From Mesostigma viride (lineage: Eukaryota; Streptophyta; Mesostigmatophyceae; Mesostigmatales; Mesostigmataceae), in contig RPFO01000175.1 of the NCBI GenBank assembly GCA_009746045.1, positions 5,929,666 through 5,993,665 of the forward strand: a stretch of DNA of 64,000 nt, given 5' to 3'. Positions 31,446 to 44,017 of this stretch are shown here, piece by piece (positions within the stretch are counted from its first letter, which is position 1; the number at the start of each line of letters is the position of its first letter). The translations under genes were made by a program, and so were the position numbers. The notes below the pieces were generated by a model that saw nothing but the letters and a program-made list of their open reading frames with translations, was not told the origin of the DNA and made no database searches.

Positions 31446-32832
31446 TCAGAATTCTACACTACTGCTGCTGTATTCCCCTAGGCTGGGGCTGCTGGAGTCG
31501 CTGGGGCCGCGGTGTTCGAGGGGGTCGCGTGCCAGGGCTTGTGGCCTACGTAGATGGCCGCCCCCTTCCAGTACACCGGCTGGCCCGCCTTGGTCTGCCG
31601 GAGCTGTCCAGAGGTAGGTCGGCCATAGCTCCCGTTGCCGTTGTTGCTGCGCCAGGGTCAAGTCGTCGTCCACGGTGAAGGGAGTGTTCTCGAGCCGCTT
31701 GCGGCGTCTGAGAAACGAAATCTTGTCCGCTGGGCTCTCAAAGATGAGAAGAAGCGGAGGCGCCCCTGATTTCCCCGCGCGCGGGGGAGGCGATGGGCGG
31801 TCAGCTTAATCTCACCAAGGAGGCCCATGCGTGCAAGGATTTTGCTCTCAAACGCACGTGCAAGCTTCTCGGAATTCTCACCTTCCTCCATGTCGAAGTT
31901 CTTGAGGATGGCGTTGAGGCTGCGCTTGGCGAGCTCGGCCTCCTCACGGAGGTCAAGCGTCTGCCGTTGGAGCTGGGCTGCGACGGCAGGGGTGGTGGAG
32001 GTGGTATGTTGCTTAAGCCTGTCCGCCCAGGTGGTGATGGGAGGAGCCAGGCCAGCCGGGGCTGGCTTGGCGGCAATGTCCTTCACCGCCTGGGCGGTGA
32101 GGCCTGCAGTGTTCTGCAGGACCTCGATAGCGATGGCATTGACGCTGGTCGATGTCGCGGAGCTGGGCGGTGATGGAGTCGGCCGTGGAGGCGGAGGGGG
32201 GGGGGGGGGGGGAGGCGAGGAGGACCCGTGGCGGTGGCGGTGGGGATGGTGGGGAGCTCAGCAGCCAGCGCGCGACTCACAGCTGCCACATCTGCAGCTA
32301 GGGGCGTCACGTGCTGTGAGAGGGCTTCGTTGAGGTGGAGGAGGAGGGTGGATTCGGTCAGGGGGATGGGGCGCCAGACGTCAATGGCACTGCGCTGAAG
32401 GATGGAAAAGAGGGCGGCAAGCTGAAGGCGCGGTCGCGTCCAGCCAGATCGCAGGTGCACGGGGCTGGAACTGGCCGTCAGACTGGCTGCGGAAGCAATG
32501 TTTATGGCGTTGGAGGCGTTGGCACAGGTCGAAAAGGGAGGAATACGACCCATAAAACAAAAGCTCCAGGAATTCCGGATGGGTGCCCTGTCGAAATAGC
32601 CGGGTCTGTTGACGTCGAAGGTGCAAAATAACTCGTCAACGTCAAAGTACGTTGTACTCAGACCAGCTAGGTTCGGTGGGGCGGCTGCGTTTGGGCTCGG
32701 GCGAGGCTGAAGGCGAGGCAGGAAGCCCGGGAGGGTGCTCAGGGCGACCACCAGTGCGCGACTAGCTAGTGTCACCGCTGCCTGCCGGACCTGAGGGCGA
32801 AGCTGCAGCCGAAGCTGCAGACGTATTTTCAT
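31446..32832 (-). pseudogene. LINE ORF1-like relic (RNA-binding protein of a non-LTR retrotransposon)
   Basis: Minus-strand coding similarity runs through at least three frames. 32,832-32,083 begins with YFDVDELFCTFDVNRPGYF and the following helical segment. After a G/C homopolymer tract (32,197-32,212) the sense frame shifts to 32,086-31,658 (LREEAELAKRSLNAILKNFD). It shifts again to a frame with FIFESPADKISFLRRRKRL and DDDLTLAQQQRQRELW (31,673-31,446). A late DDLTxxQQxxR block after an RRM-like F-xx-KISFLRRR stretch is typical of L1-type ORF1 C-terminal domains. Frameshifts show it is inactive. Confidence 0.5.
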
Positions 32833-35454
32833 TGCCGAGCGCAGCCTCCAGGCTGCGTTGCGTCGAGGCGCGTTTATTCGCCATATATTGCGTAATAGCG
32901 TCGGAAAATTATATCAGCATGTGCGTCTTAGAAAGACGAAGCGATTGTGATATTCACGACTAAATTCGGTGCTCAAACGTGAAAGTTATGGGCGCCGCCG
33001 CCACTGAGCCATGGCTACCTTGTGGCTCGTCACTCGTGTCCATCATCTTGGTCCAAATCACGGAGTGGAGATGGGGGTGATGGATGTAGATTATCCATTA
33101 ATAATAATAGTAGATATCTAGTTCCTAGTTACAGGGTTGCGGGCACCACGGCCCGAATCGCTGTGCATGCCAAGCTTGCAACCATGGTCACACGCGGGGT
33201 TCACATCACCTAAAATCGGTCCGTCCGGTTACATGAGATCCTGGGAATTTGGGCGCGAACGCGTCGCGTTAAGAGGACGACGGGACCAGAAAAATTCCAC
33301 CTCGCATGGCTGTCAACCCTATGTCCGCCGGAATATCAGTCCAAAGTCAATTATGTTAAGTCGCTGCGATGGATGCAAACGACGCGTAAACTCTCCTGCT
33401 TTGCGATGATGCATGGTAGATATTACTCGCGTATGTTCATGCGTCAAAATAATTCGCAAACTGAGACGCTGATTTTTTGTGTCGGCCAGATCTGGAATTG
33501 GCAGCGAAAATGCATGTTTATTAATTGTGGGGGAAAGTTTTTTGTTGGAAGCTCACAATTCCCAAAAGGTCGAATCCGAATGGGCTTCAAGTCTACTTTC
33601 ACGAGCGCTAATCAGTTTTTCGAGAAACGAATCACATTTTCCAGGCTGTCGCATTACCTGCCGGCAGGTCAGATTTTGCTGTTTTCAGTGACGTTTACGA
33701 CCGTCCTTGCTTGATGCGTTTCTTCCTTTTTTTCGGCTCACGGCATGGCGGGGCTTGTTCCAACATGCCTGCGGAGGTGTAAGCTGTGTAGCCATGATTT
33801 AAAAGTCACATATTGCTCTCGCGCCACCATCTGTTACTGCTCGACACTGCAAGAAACACTGGTTGCCTGCTCGCAACGCAAGCACAAGCACGACAACGGT
33901 GCCCTAATCCACATCCAGGCGTGTATTTCCGAGAAAAACTTCAGGCTTTTGTCGCGGCATACCTTCGGTGTTCCAAGCCGTTCACCGCTCCCCGAAATAG
34001 TCTTATGACTCGCTTTTATAGCATTGTGGGTTCGCGTCCGCCATCTCCGCCGGGTGCTGACACGAGATGTTCGCGCTGAACCTGGACTGCAAGGTCGCCC
34101 GCTACCGGTTAGCTGTACGTATTTAGCAAGCTCTGGATGATATTGTCATGGTTTTGGTGCAGGAAGGTGCTGTGGGGGGTCTATCTCACCTCTTTACCTA
34201 GCTTTCCTCCTCCTAGCTTGACAGCTAAGTTTGCATCAGGAAGTCATGCTTGTTGACAAAGCTCGATGGATGTCAACCTTGGGATGTGCTGTGAAGGTGT
34301 TAGCATGCTTGCTTGAAGAATTGAATGCGTATGTGTGCAAGCAATCGACATTTTTTTTAAGGGCAGTAGGTAGCAGCCACGTTCTTATTCAATTGTGTCA
34401 GGACGTCTATGTTGCCTTTACTGCACTCTGTCCTAGAGGAGTTTGATGCCACTGTAGATGACTATGACCAGTGGGGTGGTGAGGATGGGCCGGTGTGCTG
34501 GGGTGAGCCTGAAGGGCATCTTGGATCACGTGACCCTTAGGCAATCATGCCAGGCTGTGCAGTTTATGGCTTGTGATGTATGGATGCAGCGGGTGAAGCA
34601 GGTTGTCGTTGCCGTGGCCTGTGTTAGTGAACTCTATCATCTTTTAACTTACCCAAAGCCCCCCTAGACCTAAACTGCCTCGCCTTCTTTGAGGGGTTGC
34701 CTTCTTTGAGGAGTGCCATGTCTTGAAAGGTTTGTTGGGGCCCTGGCCTTTCAGAGTAGGTTGAGGTGGAGAGGGGTGGCACACTGCTAGGTGATGGCAG
34801 GGCCATCAATGTGATGCACCTTACGTTGGGATGGGGACCATGCATTTGTTCTTGTTGCTAGCATGGGCAGGGTGAGCGGCTGGGAGTAAGGTGTAAGTGC
34901 TACTTGTGCCACTGTCCGAAAGGGGAGCTCCATGCGGTGGGCAAACAGCGTTGCAAGCGTACACTTAACACAAATGTGGTCTGATGCACTCAGCTGACCT
35001 GCCATTTCTCTTGATGCACCAAACCACACTAAAGGCTTGATATAGCCGGTAGGAAATGCATGTGCATGCAGTGTCAAAAGCAGAGAGGGACATTGTTAGC
35101 TCATGAGTGTGATTGTAAACAGATGAGTGTGAGCCTCCCCGTGCCATCCCATGCATTTTACACCTATTTTGGGCAATCCCCCATCACGCCGCAGTTATGC
35201 ACCACCTATGCAAGGGGGATGAATAGACAATTCTTGGTGTGTTGAGGGATGGGATAAGGATAAACATGAAGAGCCATGTAGGCTAAAAAGGACGGGTGAT
35301 GTCAACAGTGTGTTTGCCCAGTGTTTGATGTCAGGAGGGGCTGAAAGATCAGTGGCCACGATAAACCTAGGTGGATTACACGAGAGATGACACGACCATG
35401 AGAGGGTGGTAGATGAGTTCAACTGAGAAGAGATAGCATTACATGCACAGATTC
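32833..35454. other. No recognised gene; partial dispersed repeat
   Basis: 33,115-33,200 is a partial copy of the 8,370-type repeat (CTAGTTACAGGG...GGCCCGAATCGCT). Plus-strand frames at 33,373-33,711 and 33,745-34,005 (MAGLVPTCLRRCKLCSHDLK..., with CxxC) are possible gene or transposon fragments but unassigned. The rest is featureless. Confidence 0.35.
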
Positions 35455-37182
35455 TTAACTCGTCGTCTGTCCCAACTCAGTCCTCAAAAGAGGACTGAGT
35501 TGACCTTTTTCAACCGGGTGTAGCGACTAGGTGGGGGGTCCATCCCAAATGTTTTGATGTGGATCGAGGGTGTATTTGATGTCAATTTGCTGGAAAAAAT
35601 GCTGCGTTAGTGAAAACTTGACCCAAACACCTGGAAATTACTCGGACATATGACACCCTCGGCGAATTCGCATTTTTCGGGATAAGAGCGCGTGGGGAAA
35701 ATTTAATCAAATCATGGTGCACGTTAGAAAAATATAGGCATGTAAACAATATAGTTCTTGAAACGTGGCAAAAAACTGGGCTAAATTTGGCCACTGCCAC
35801 TGCCTGAAACAATTAAAAAACTCTCAGTCCTCAGGAGAGGAATGGGGCTTTTGCTAACTTTGCTAGCATGTAAGTGCGGTCATACTACACACCACCGTGG
35901 CCACCAACCATCCCAATCACCTCATTTCCCTTCAAGCGTAACAGGACAACACACTTGCATCATCATGCTGCAGTTGTATCATACCTTACCATGTAGTGAG
36001 AGCCTATGCATGCACGTAGGGAATGGGCTTGGATACCTACCAACAAAGGGTTATGTTATAAGTGTCAACCACCAATATAATGGGTAGGTTAAGCATCTTT
36101 CCATTGTTTCTAACAACAATAGATATGGCTATAACTGTTTTGCCTTGCCATGATGTGGCCAACATAGTTGCTGGCACATGATGGCAGTGGTTTGTCACCA
36201 AGACTTTTCACTCACCCGTATAAGCTTGAAAGCACCCTTGACGCAGGCTGTGGCCACACAATCATGCAGTATGAACGTAGCAAAAGAATAACTGACATCT
36301 ATGAAGGTGTTTAAACCTGCACAGCTCCTAAAACCCTGCACAACTACACTGGGTTAAGGCAAATGCCTGCTAACATCATCTGAAAAGGGGGTTTTAGAGA
36401 GGGGCAGGCAACGGTCAAGAAAGAGCATCAAGACTTGAACCTGACAACGCCTGGCAAGCTTAAACTCATGTAAGAACATCAAGAAACGAAGAGGCAACGA
36501 TAATCCGACCTTACCTGGCACGGCTGGCGTTACCTTGGCCCAGGCGGTGCCCGCAAAAGTGGCACTTTGCGGCACATAGACCATGACGTGACAGAGTGGT
36601 CGAAATCATCAAATCTATACTGCCACTCAATTTATTCTAATACAATACATGTTACAATGTAGAAAGAAACCTATCAGCCATTGAAATCGCGCCGGAAAGC
36701 AAGCGCAGTCATCAATTCCGTCGACCTGCCTTATCGCAGTTTTTTCCAGCAAGAACAGTGCCGACACCGGGTAAATCGCTTCCCTGCGAGCTAAAAATTA
36801 GGATTTATCATCTATAGGACATATAAAATCTATTTCCTGAGTTTGGACAGCTAACTCGTCCGCAAACGTAAACTGCATGCATGGGCGCGAGCCGCCATGG
36901 CTAGGTCGTGCATTTCCGGAACTCGCGTTTCACGTGGAAAAGTACCCTTACCACCTGTACTTTGACCGTACATTTAGCCGCTCATACCAAATCCAAAAAA
37001 ATCCCAAAAATATGTCCAAGAAAGATCTTTTCACGTAGTATTTGAATAAATTTTGAGAGAATTTTTTTGTCAAACATTCTGACCGGGGCGAATTTTGTAC
37101 AGAACCTCAAAACTCGGTCCTCAGGAGAGGACTGAGAAAAACTCAGTCCTCTCCAGAGGTAGTGGGACAGACGACGAGTTAA
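35455..37182. mobile_element. Non-autonomous DNA transposon-like element with perfect 20-bp inverted ends (TTAA at the tips)
   Basis: TTAACTCGTCGTCTGTCCCA at 35,455-35,474 is the exact reverse complement of 37,163-37,182. The outermost TTAA on each side could be a TTAA target duplication with 16-bp inverted repeats, as in piggyBac-like elements, or part of a 20-bp repeat. Both ends carry subterminal hairpins of CTCAGTCCTC/GAGGACTGAG (35,475-35,502; 37,113-37,150), and there is an inner copy at 35,823. The 1,728-bp interior has no transposase-length frame, so it would need enzymes supplied in trans. Confidence 0.65.
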
Positions 37183-38330
37183 TGACCTATGGACTGTCCA
37201 AGGGTTGGAGTTCAGTGCACGTTCTAAAGACTATGATGAGCATGACGATGATGGCAAGGGGGCGGGGGGGCGCAATTAGGACAGGCACTGATGCAGAATC
37301 ATTTTGTACAGCAGCTAGGTGCTGAGCTCAATTGAATGGTAGGCAGCTAGGTGCTGAGCCCAAGCCGCTGCTGTCCTTGATTGCGCTTTGTATTTCCATG
37401 TATATATATTTATAGCATGCAGAGAGGCACCTGGCATATATATTATAATAATATAATTACTTACAGCAGAGTGAAATCACTCAAACCAAAGCAAACGCCC
37501 AGCTATAAACCTCTATTATACAGAGCCATGTCAAATGCCTGGCATATATATATAATTTGGATTAGCTGCTATAAGACACGCACAGCAAGGGTGCCCAGCA
37601 GAGTGGGCCAAGTACTGCAAAGGAGATTGTGTGTGCTGCCGAGCGGGGCCCCTTTAGAAAAGAGACTGGTCAGCCGACAGGCACGACTGGTCAGCCACTG
37701 AGCTCCCCTTCTTGAGGCTTGTAGGCACTATGGTGCTTGTTCCGAATGCCAGTAAGTACTGTGATTGATGGTGATTTTGTCCCTTGATGATCGCTTTTTT
37801 AGTCTGTGTTGCTTAATGTATCCAGCCCCAGTTGCATGTATATGAATCCCATGACAGCCATGACGATTATTGAGTGAAGAATGCAAAGTTTTCCAAGACA
37901 ATGGCACAGAATATGTATGGAGTATTTTGGCAAAAATTGCTCTATTTCTGCTTTCATCCGTCACTTTTAGTGGGCCGGCAGTGGTCCTATAATATGTCCA
38001 ACTTGTGTTCTAGTGTAAATTCAAGTATTGTGCTATTAATGTGACGAATTCTGGCATGATTGGGCCACCTATGTGCTGGCAAGGGCTTCATAAGTTTGAA
38101 AATAATGCACTAAAACGTTGGTGTGGCTCATGTATGCCAGAATTATAGCACATAGTTTGGTCCTACATTGCGGTTGTTGTCCTTGGATGTAAATTAATGA
38201 GCATAACCATTTCCAGCTGAATTGGACTACATTTACTACTTGTGTGTGGCTGCTATGCTTCCATATGCCTGGAAAACATCGTTTTTTGCACTTTTCCACG
38301 TCACTGTTTGATGCTAAAAATAGGTCAGTT
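37183..38330. other. No gene seen
   Basis: A direct repeat GCAGCTAGGTGCTGAGC at about 37,311 and 37,341, and TATATAATAATATAATTAC-like AT-rich DNA at 37,435-37,460. Otherwise nothing supportable. Confidence 0.4.
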
Positions 38331-38479
38331 GGCCCCCCAATATATGCGATGTGAACAGGGTCCTAGGGGGACCTTAAGTCCAGGAAGGCACGTGGTCCCG
38401 ATCTGACTATATGCGTGGGAGATATGACCCCATGTAACCAAAAAGGCCATTTTTAGGTGATGTGCCCTCACTGACTTGG

Positions 38480-38870
38480 GGGTGGTATCCTGCATGACTA
38501 CCTGCCACCGCCCCAAGGTTGCGAGCCCTCGGCCTCCATATTATTACAGACAAACCAGGGGGCTCCTTGGCGTCCGGTCGAGCTCGTCCCGTCTCTATAG
38601 GGTAGCACATGTCCACTGTGCCTAGCATGGATATGTGTTACCCACGTCGCAATGGGCTCACGCCAGGGCAGCCCCCTGGCATATCTTTCATCTGGAGGCA
38701 GATTGTTCGCAAGGATAGGTGCATCATTGGCAGGTAGTCATGAAGGAGACCACCCCCCACTCCCCAGTCAGTGGGGGCTCCGCGTGTGACCCAGTTTGGC
38801 ATTCATAGTGATTCGGGCCGTGGTGCCCATGCAACCCGGTAACTATAGGCCTTAGATAGCGAGCTCCCTC
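38480..38870. repeat. LINE 3' end fragment followed by an inverted copy of the dispersed repeat
   Basis: 38,480-38,620 is a same-strand homologue of 19,031-19,160 (GGGGGTGGT..., CAGACAAACCAGG, GTAGCACATGTCC). 38,735-38,870 is the reverse complement of the 8,370/18,900 repeat (GAAGGAGACCACC, GATTCGGGCC, CTTAGATAGC) and leads straight into the CCATC array. Confidence 0.6.
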
Positions 38871-41152
38871 CATCCCATCCCATCCCATCCCATCCCATCC
38901 CATGCATCCCATCCCATCCCATCCCATCCCATCCCATCCCATCCCATCCCATCCCATCCCATCCCATCCCATCCCATCCCATCCCATCCCATCCCATCCC
39001 ATCCCATCCCATCCCATCCCATCCCATCCCATCCCATCCCATCCCATCCCATCCCATCCCATCCCATCCCATCCCATCCCATCCCATCCCATCCCATCCC
39101 ATCCCATCCCATCCCATCCCATCCCATCCCATCCCATCCCATCCCATCCCATCCCATCCCATCCCATCCCATCCCATCCCATCCCATCCCATCCCATCCC
39201 ATCCCATCCCATCCCATCCCATCCCATCCCATCCCATCCCATCCCATCCCATCCCATCCCATCCCATCCCATCCCATCCCATCCCATCCCATCCCATCCC
39301 ATCCCATCCCATCCCATCCCATCCCATCCCATCCCATCCCATCCCATCCCATCCCATCCCATCCCATCCCATCCCATCCCATCCCATCCCATCCCATCCC
39401 ATCCCATCCCATCCCATCCCATCCCATCCCATCCCATCCCATCCCATCCCATCCCATCCCATCCCATCCCATCCCATCCCATCCCATCCCATCCCATCCC
39501 ATCCCATCCCATCCCATCCCATCCCATCCCATCCCATCCCATCATCCCATCCCATCCCATCCCATCCCATCCCATCCCATCCCATCCCATCCCATCCCAT
39601 CCCATCCCATCCCATCCCATCCCATCCCATCCCATCCCATCCCATCCCATCCCATCCCATCCCATCCCATCCCATCCCATCCCATCCCATCCCATCCCAT
39701 CCCATCCCATCCCATCCCATCCCATCCCATCCCATCCCATCCCATCCCATCCCATCCCATCCCATCCCATCCCATCCCATCCCATCCCATCCCATCCCAT
39801 CCCATCCCATCCCATCCCATCCCATCCCATCCCATCCCATCCCATCCCATCCCATCCCATCCCATCCCATCCCATCCCATCCCATCCCATCCCATCCCAT
39901 CCCATCCCATCCCATCCCATCCCATCCCATCCCATCCCATCCCATCCCATCCCATCCCATCCCATCCCATCCCATCCCATCCCATCCCATCCCATCCCAT
40001 CCCATCCCATCCCATCCCATCCCATCCCATCCCATCCCATCCCATCCCATCCCATCCCATCCCATCCCATCCCATCCCATCCCATCCCATCCCATCCCAT
40101 CCCATCCCATCCCATCCCATCCCATCCCATCCCATCCCATCCCATCCCATCCCATCCCATCCCATCCCATCCCATCCCATCCCATCCCATCCCATCCCAT
40201 CCCATCCCATCCCATCCCATCCCATCCCATCCCATCCCATCCCATCCCATCATCCCATCCCATCCCATCCCATCCCATCCCATCCCATCCCATCCCATCC
40301 CATCCCATCCCATCCCATCCCATCCCATCCCATCCCATCCCATCCCATCCCATCCCATCCCATCCCATCCCATCCCATCCCATCCCATCCCATCCCATCC
40401 CATCCCATCCCATCCCATCCCATCCCATCCCATCCCATCCCATCCCATCCCATCCCATCCCATCCCATCCCATCCCATCCCATCCCATCCCATCCCATCC
40501 CATCCCATCCCATCCCATCCCATCCCATCCCATCCCATCCCATCCCATCCCATCCCATCCCATCCCATCCCATCCCATCCCATCCCATCCCATCCCATCC
40601 CATCCCATCCCATCCCATCCCATCCCATCCCATCCCATCCCATCCCATCCCATCCCATCCCATCCCATCCCATCCCATCCCATCCCATCCCATCCCATCC
40701 CATCCCATCCCATCCCATCCCATCCCATCCCATCCCATCCCATCCCATCCCATCCCATCCCATCCCATCCCATCCCATCCCATCCCATCCCATCCCATCC
40801 CATCCCATCCCATCCCATCCCATCCCATCCCATCCCATCCCATCCCATCCCATCCCATCCCATCCCATCCCATCCCATCCCATCCCATCCCATCCCATCC
40901 CATCCCATCCCATCCCATCCCATCCCATCCCATCCCATCCCATCCCATCCCATCCCATCCCATCCCATCCCATCCCATCCCATCCCATCCCATCCCATCC
41001 CATCCCATCCCATCCCATCCCATCCCATCCCATCCCATCCCATCCCATCCCATCCCATCCCATCCCATCCCATCCCATCCCATCCCATCCCATCCCATCC
41101 CATCCCATCCCATCCCATCCCATCCCATCCCATCCCATCCCATCCCATCCCA
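38871..41152. repeat. (CCATC)n pentanucleotide array, ~2.28 kb
   Basis: About 456 units with only three visible interruptions: CATGCATCC at ~38,901 and two short ATC units at ~39,541 and ~40,250. The latter two are ~709 bp apart. The pentamer is open in several frames and gives spurious ORFs of up to 818 codons (GWDGM or HPIPS repeats). Both flanks match the dispersed repeat (see findings), so it expanded inside a pre-existing repeat copy. Confidence 0.97.
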
Positions 41153-41161
41153 CTCGACTGT

Positions 41162-41245
41162 ACTGAGGACTTATACTCACGTAACGCTGTTATTTATATT
41201 AATTAACAGCGTTACGCAATTAACAGCAGTTTTAATTAATTAATA
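41162..41245. repeat. Hairpin repeat, inverted relative of the 8.3-kb units
   Basis: ACTGAGGACTTATACTCACG followed by 13-bp inverted arms CGTAACGCTGTTA/TAACAGCGTTACG around an AT-rich loop (41,180-41,217), then TTAATTAATTAATAGAC. It matches the reverse complement of 8,270-8,370 in order and spacing. Confidence 0.65.
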
Positions 41246-41547
41246 GACCATTACTTGAAATACTACTTAGTACTTACTTACTTACTTACGGAGGCCAAAC
41301 CAACAGAACTGAATCGGAGGTAAAAATCATACGGTAAGCAGCCGTCTCTCGTGTGCGGATGTAATGTATCTCGGGCGCAACCGACAGTGAGGGATCGAAG
41401 CTAGGGCAGCCCCCCTCATTGTGTATAGGGGTTGAAGGTTCCTTTGTTGGTACCCACACAACCCAGTCTACGCAATAGTTATTTTGCGATTCTTACGCGA
41501 TTACTTAACCCTAATTCATTACTAAAAAAAAAAGAGAAACTCCCTAA

Positions 41548-42292
41548 GTCCCGAAATGAGTCCTAAAGTACGGCGCGGACTACAAAAGCATGCCAAGAAC
41601 GCGATTTATTTCAAAGTTATGCCAATTCAAAGGGCCGGGCCGCAAAAATCCTCCCCGGGGGGCGGGTACAGCCCCTACCGTCTCGGAGGCAAACGCACAA
41701 CACACGAGTAAAACACACATTATAATGTGCAGTCCATTCCTGCTCAGCCGGGAGGTCCTTAGCCTGCTCATCCCAAAAATGTTGACCATAGGGGTACTAT
41801 GTCCCAGCCCTTGCTCACCAACGGGCCAGTAAAGCCAGTTCCCCCCAGACTTGCCACTCAGGGACAACTCTTTATATAGCCAACCTATTTTTCCAGCAAG
41901 AAGATGCAACGTGATCCGGCGATGTAGCCAGCCACGTATCTCGTCATAGCCCAACCCAGCCTTACAGAACAGATCCGTGCAGCCCACATTGTTGACCCAT
42001 GCCATCGCACGGGCGCACTAGCCAGTTGGTGGCGGCGTTGCACATCGCCAGGCCCCAAAGTAGCGCCGCCAACAAGTCGGTTAGATAGCCAGCCTGTATC
42101 ACCCCGTGAACAAAGGTTGGTCCTGCCGCAGATGGACAACCACGCCCCCCCCACAGACAAGTTCCGAACTATGGACAAATTCCCAAGTAAGTCTGGAAAT
42201 GAGTCCTAAAAGTCCTGCAGACTATAAAAGCAAGCCGAAAATACAGTTTATTTCATTGTCGCGCCCGTTCAAAGGGCCGGGTCGCAACACAT
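41548..42292. repeat. Pair of ~105-bp direct repeats 640 bp apart
   Basis: 41,548-41,650 and 42,186-42,292 share GAAATGAGTCCTAAA, GACTA(C/T)AAAAGCA, TTTATTTCA and CAAAGGGCCGGG(C/T)CGCAA. The arrangement could be a small terminal-repeat retrotransposon or a local duplication. A minus-strand 141-codon frame between them (41,580-42,005) has no recognised domain. Confidence 0.5.
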
Positions 42293-43826
42293 GGCTTGGG
42301 AAATTTCGCATCGGGCACCCAATCAGAGTTTGCTGGCCCGCTGTCAGCTTCCGATAGAATGGTGAGTCCAGCAACTTGCTGGCATGTCTGATGCCATAAC
42401 GGGATTTACGAGATCGAGCACGAGGATCTGGAGCGTCCGCCCCAGCGCGAAAAGTTACTGCTCATCCTGCGTTGAGCATGAGGAGAAGCGGGCTGCTATG
42501 GCAGATACGAATAGTAGCACACGGACAGACAACGCACTGGATAAGGACAGTAAGAAACATGGTCCAAAGGAAGGTACCTCCCACTAGATAAGGACAGTAA
42601 GAAACATGGTCCAAAGGAAGGTACCTCCCTATAGAGAGTATAGATACCAGGGTCTCATGCAATTTAAACAATGGTAGCAAGAGGAAAGGAAAAGCAGCTC
42701 CATCTTGGGTATACAGTTGACCCAACGCGGCCACACCAGGGAAATAAGATATGCTCCAATTTTTCCATAATAAAGGTGACTAAGGATCGTGCGGTGACAG
42801 AGTGGAATAACAACGTCAGCAGATAGGACATGCAAACGTCTCGGGCCATGTCCAACCCCCTGCTATTATGTACCACTATGACCCTTACTAGAGGCCCATT
42901 AATGGTTACTGCACACAGATAGACATACACATCGCGATGCGATGGGGACCTAAATCACCTACATGGCCCCTAATTTTGTGCCTCCACTACTGACTACATT
43001 ACTACACTTGCTGCAGTCCTAGGTCACTTTAAGGTAAAGGCTTTCTAAGGATTTTCATTCCAGGAATTTGCGGTCCAAACGGCTCATAAGACAGTACACA
43101 AATATGCTATAGAACGCACAGGCAAGGATGTAGTAAGAAAAAAAAAGGCAGATGATCAATTTCTAGCACAGCAGATGCCATTGTTCTCCATGGCTGGCTC
43201 TCGCAGGACGAAGGGAGATCTGGTATTTGTTAGACAATTAGATCTGGTTACGGGTTCGTACAATATTACGGTTGATAGTTAGGATGTTGCTGACGCTACT
43301 AGTATTACAGTTGCCTTGCGAGTATAAGACCTGCAGGGGCTGACATCTTGATGGCAAAGTGCATACTATCACCAGCCATGCACGTACAAAATCAAGCTGG
43401 CAGATTTGCGATGCCAGGATACATAGGCAAGGGTCGCCTCTTTGAAGACCTTCTTAGTTCGCCAATCGCACAAGTAGGGGATGGCGAGGGTTGCTGCATA
43501 TCTTTCGTCGCAGGCAGAGCATTCTTAGCATGCGCCGTTGACCGTGTGTACATGCTATGCAGGTAGCGGGCAAAATATTGAGGGTGGAACTTTGCATACA
43601 CAGAACACATTCATACCAGAACAAGTTACAGGTTTAACAATCCAACCCTTGCCAACATACTTCTTCAACCTCATAAAAACATCATATGCGACAAGCTCTT
43701 TAGATCTCAACAACACGAGCTAACAGTCCACACAATTCTTCTGTCGGCTGTTAACACCCACAAGCAATTGTCCCCTCCAACCATCCAGCTGTTAGCGCCC
43801 TGGCACATGCATGGCCAGAAGTTTAC
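42293..43826. other. No recognised gene; 51-bp tandem duplication
   Basis: A tandem pair of GATAAGGACAGTAAGAAACA-beginning 51-bp units lies at ~42,540-42,640. From ~43,390 the sequence is homologous to 47,400-47,735 and 49,330-49,755, so it is the intron downstream of an ankyrin exon. Confidence 0.45.
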
Positions 43827-43925
43827 CTCGCTCCTGGCCTCGGGGTCTGCACCGCTCGCAATGAGGTGCTGGACGATTTCACAATGACCACCTAGCCTTG
43901 CTGAATGCAGGGGAGTCTCCATACC
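43827..43925 (-). CDS. Ankyrin exon 17 (type B, copy 1, most 3')
   Basis: GMETPLHSARLGGHCEIVQH...PEARSE, 33 codons. Donor GTAAAC. The large compound satellite begins ~95 bp upstream in transcript direction. Confidence 0.83.
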
Positions 43926-44017
43926 CTGCAGTAGGACAAAGGCCCCGCCAGAGGTGCAGCAACCCCACAGATTCGTCATTAAAGTTGTAGTACCTTGCGA
44001 GCATAGTCAGCAAGTTT

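Noticed and set aside
38724-41180. ORFs of up to 818 codons (GWDGM or HPIPS repeats)
   Set aside because: They are pure translations of the CCATC array; multiple frames on both strands are open, so there is no coding evidence.
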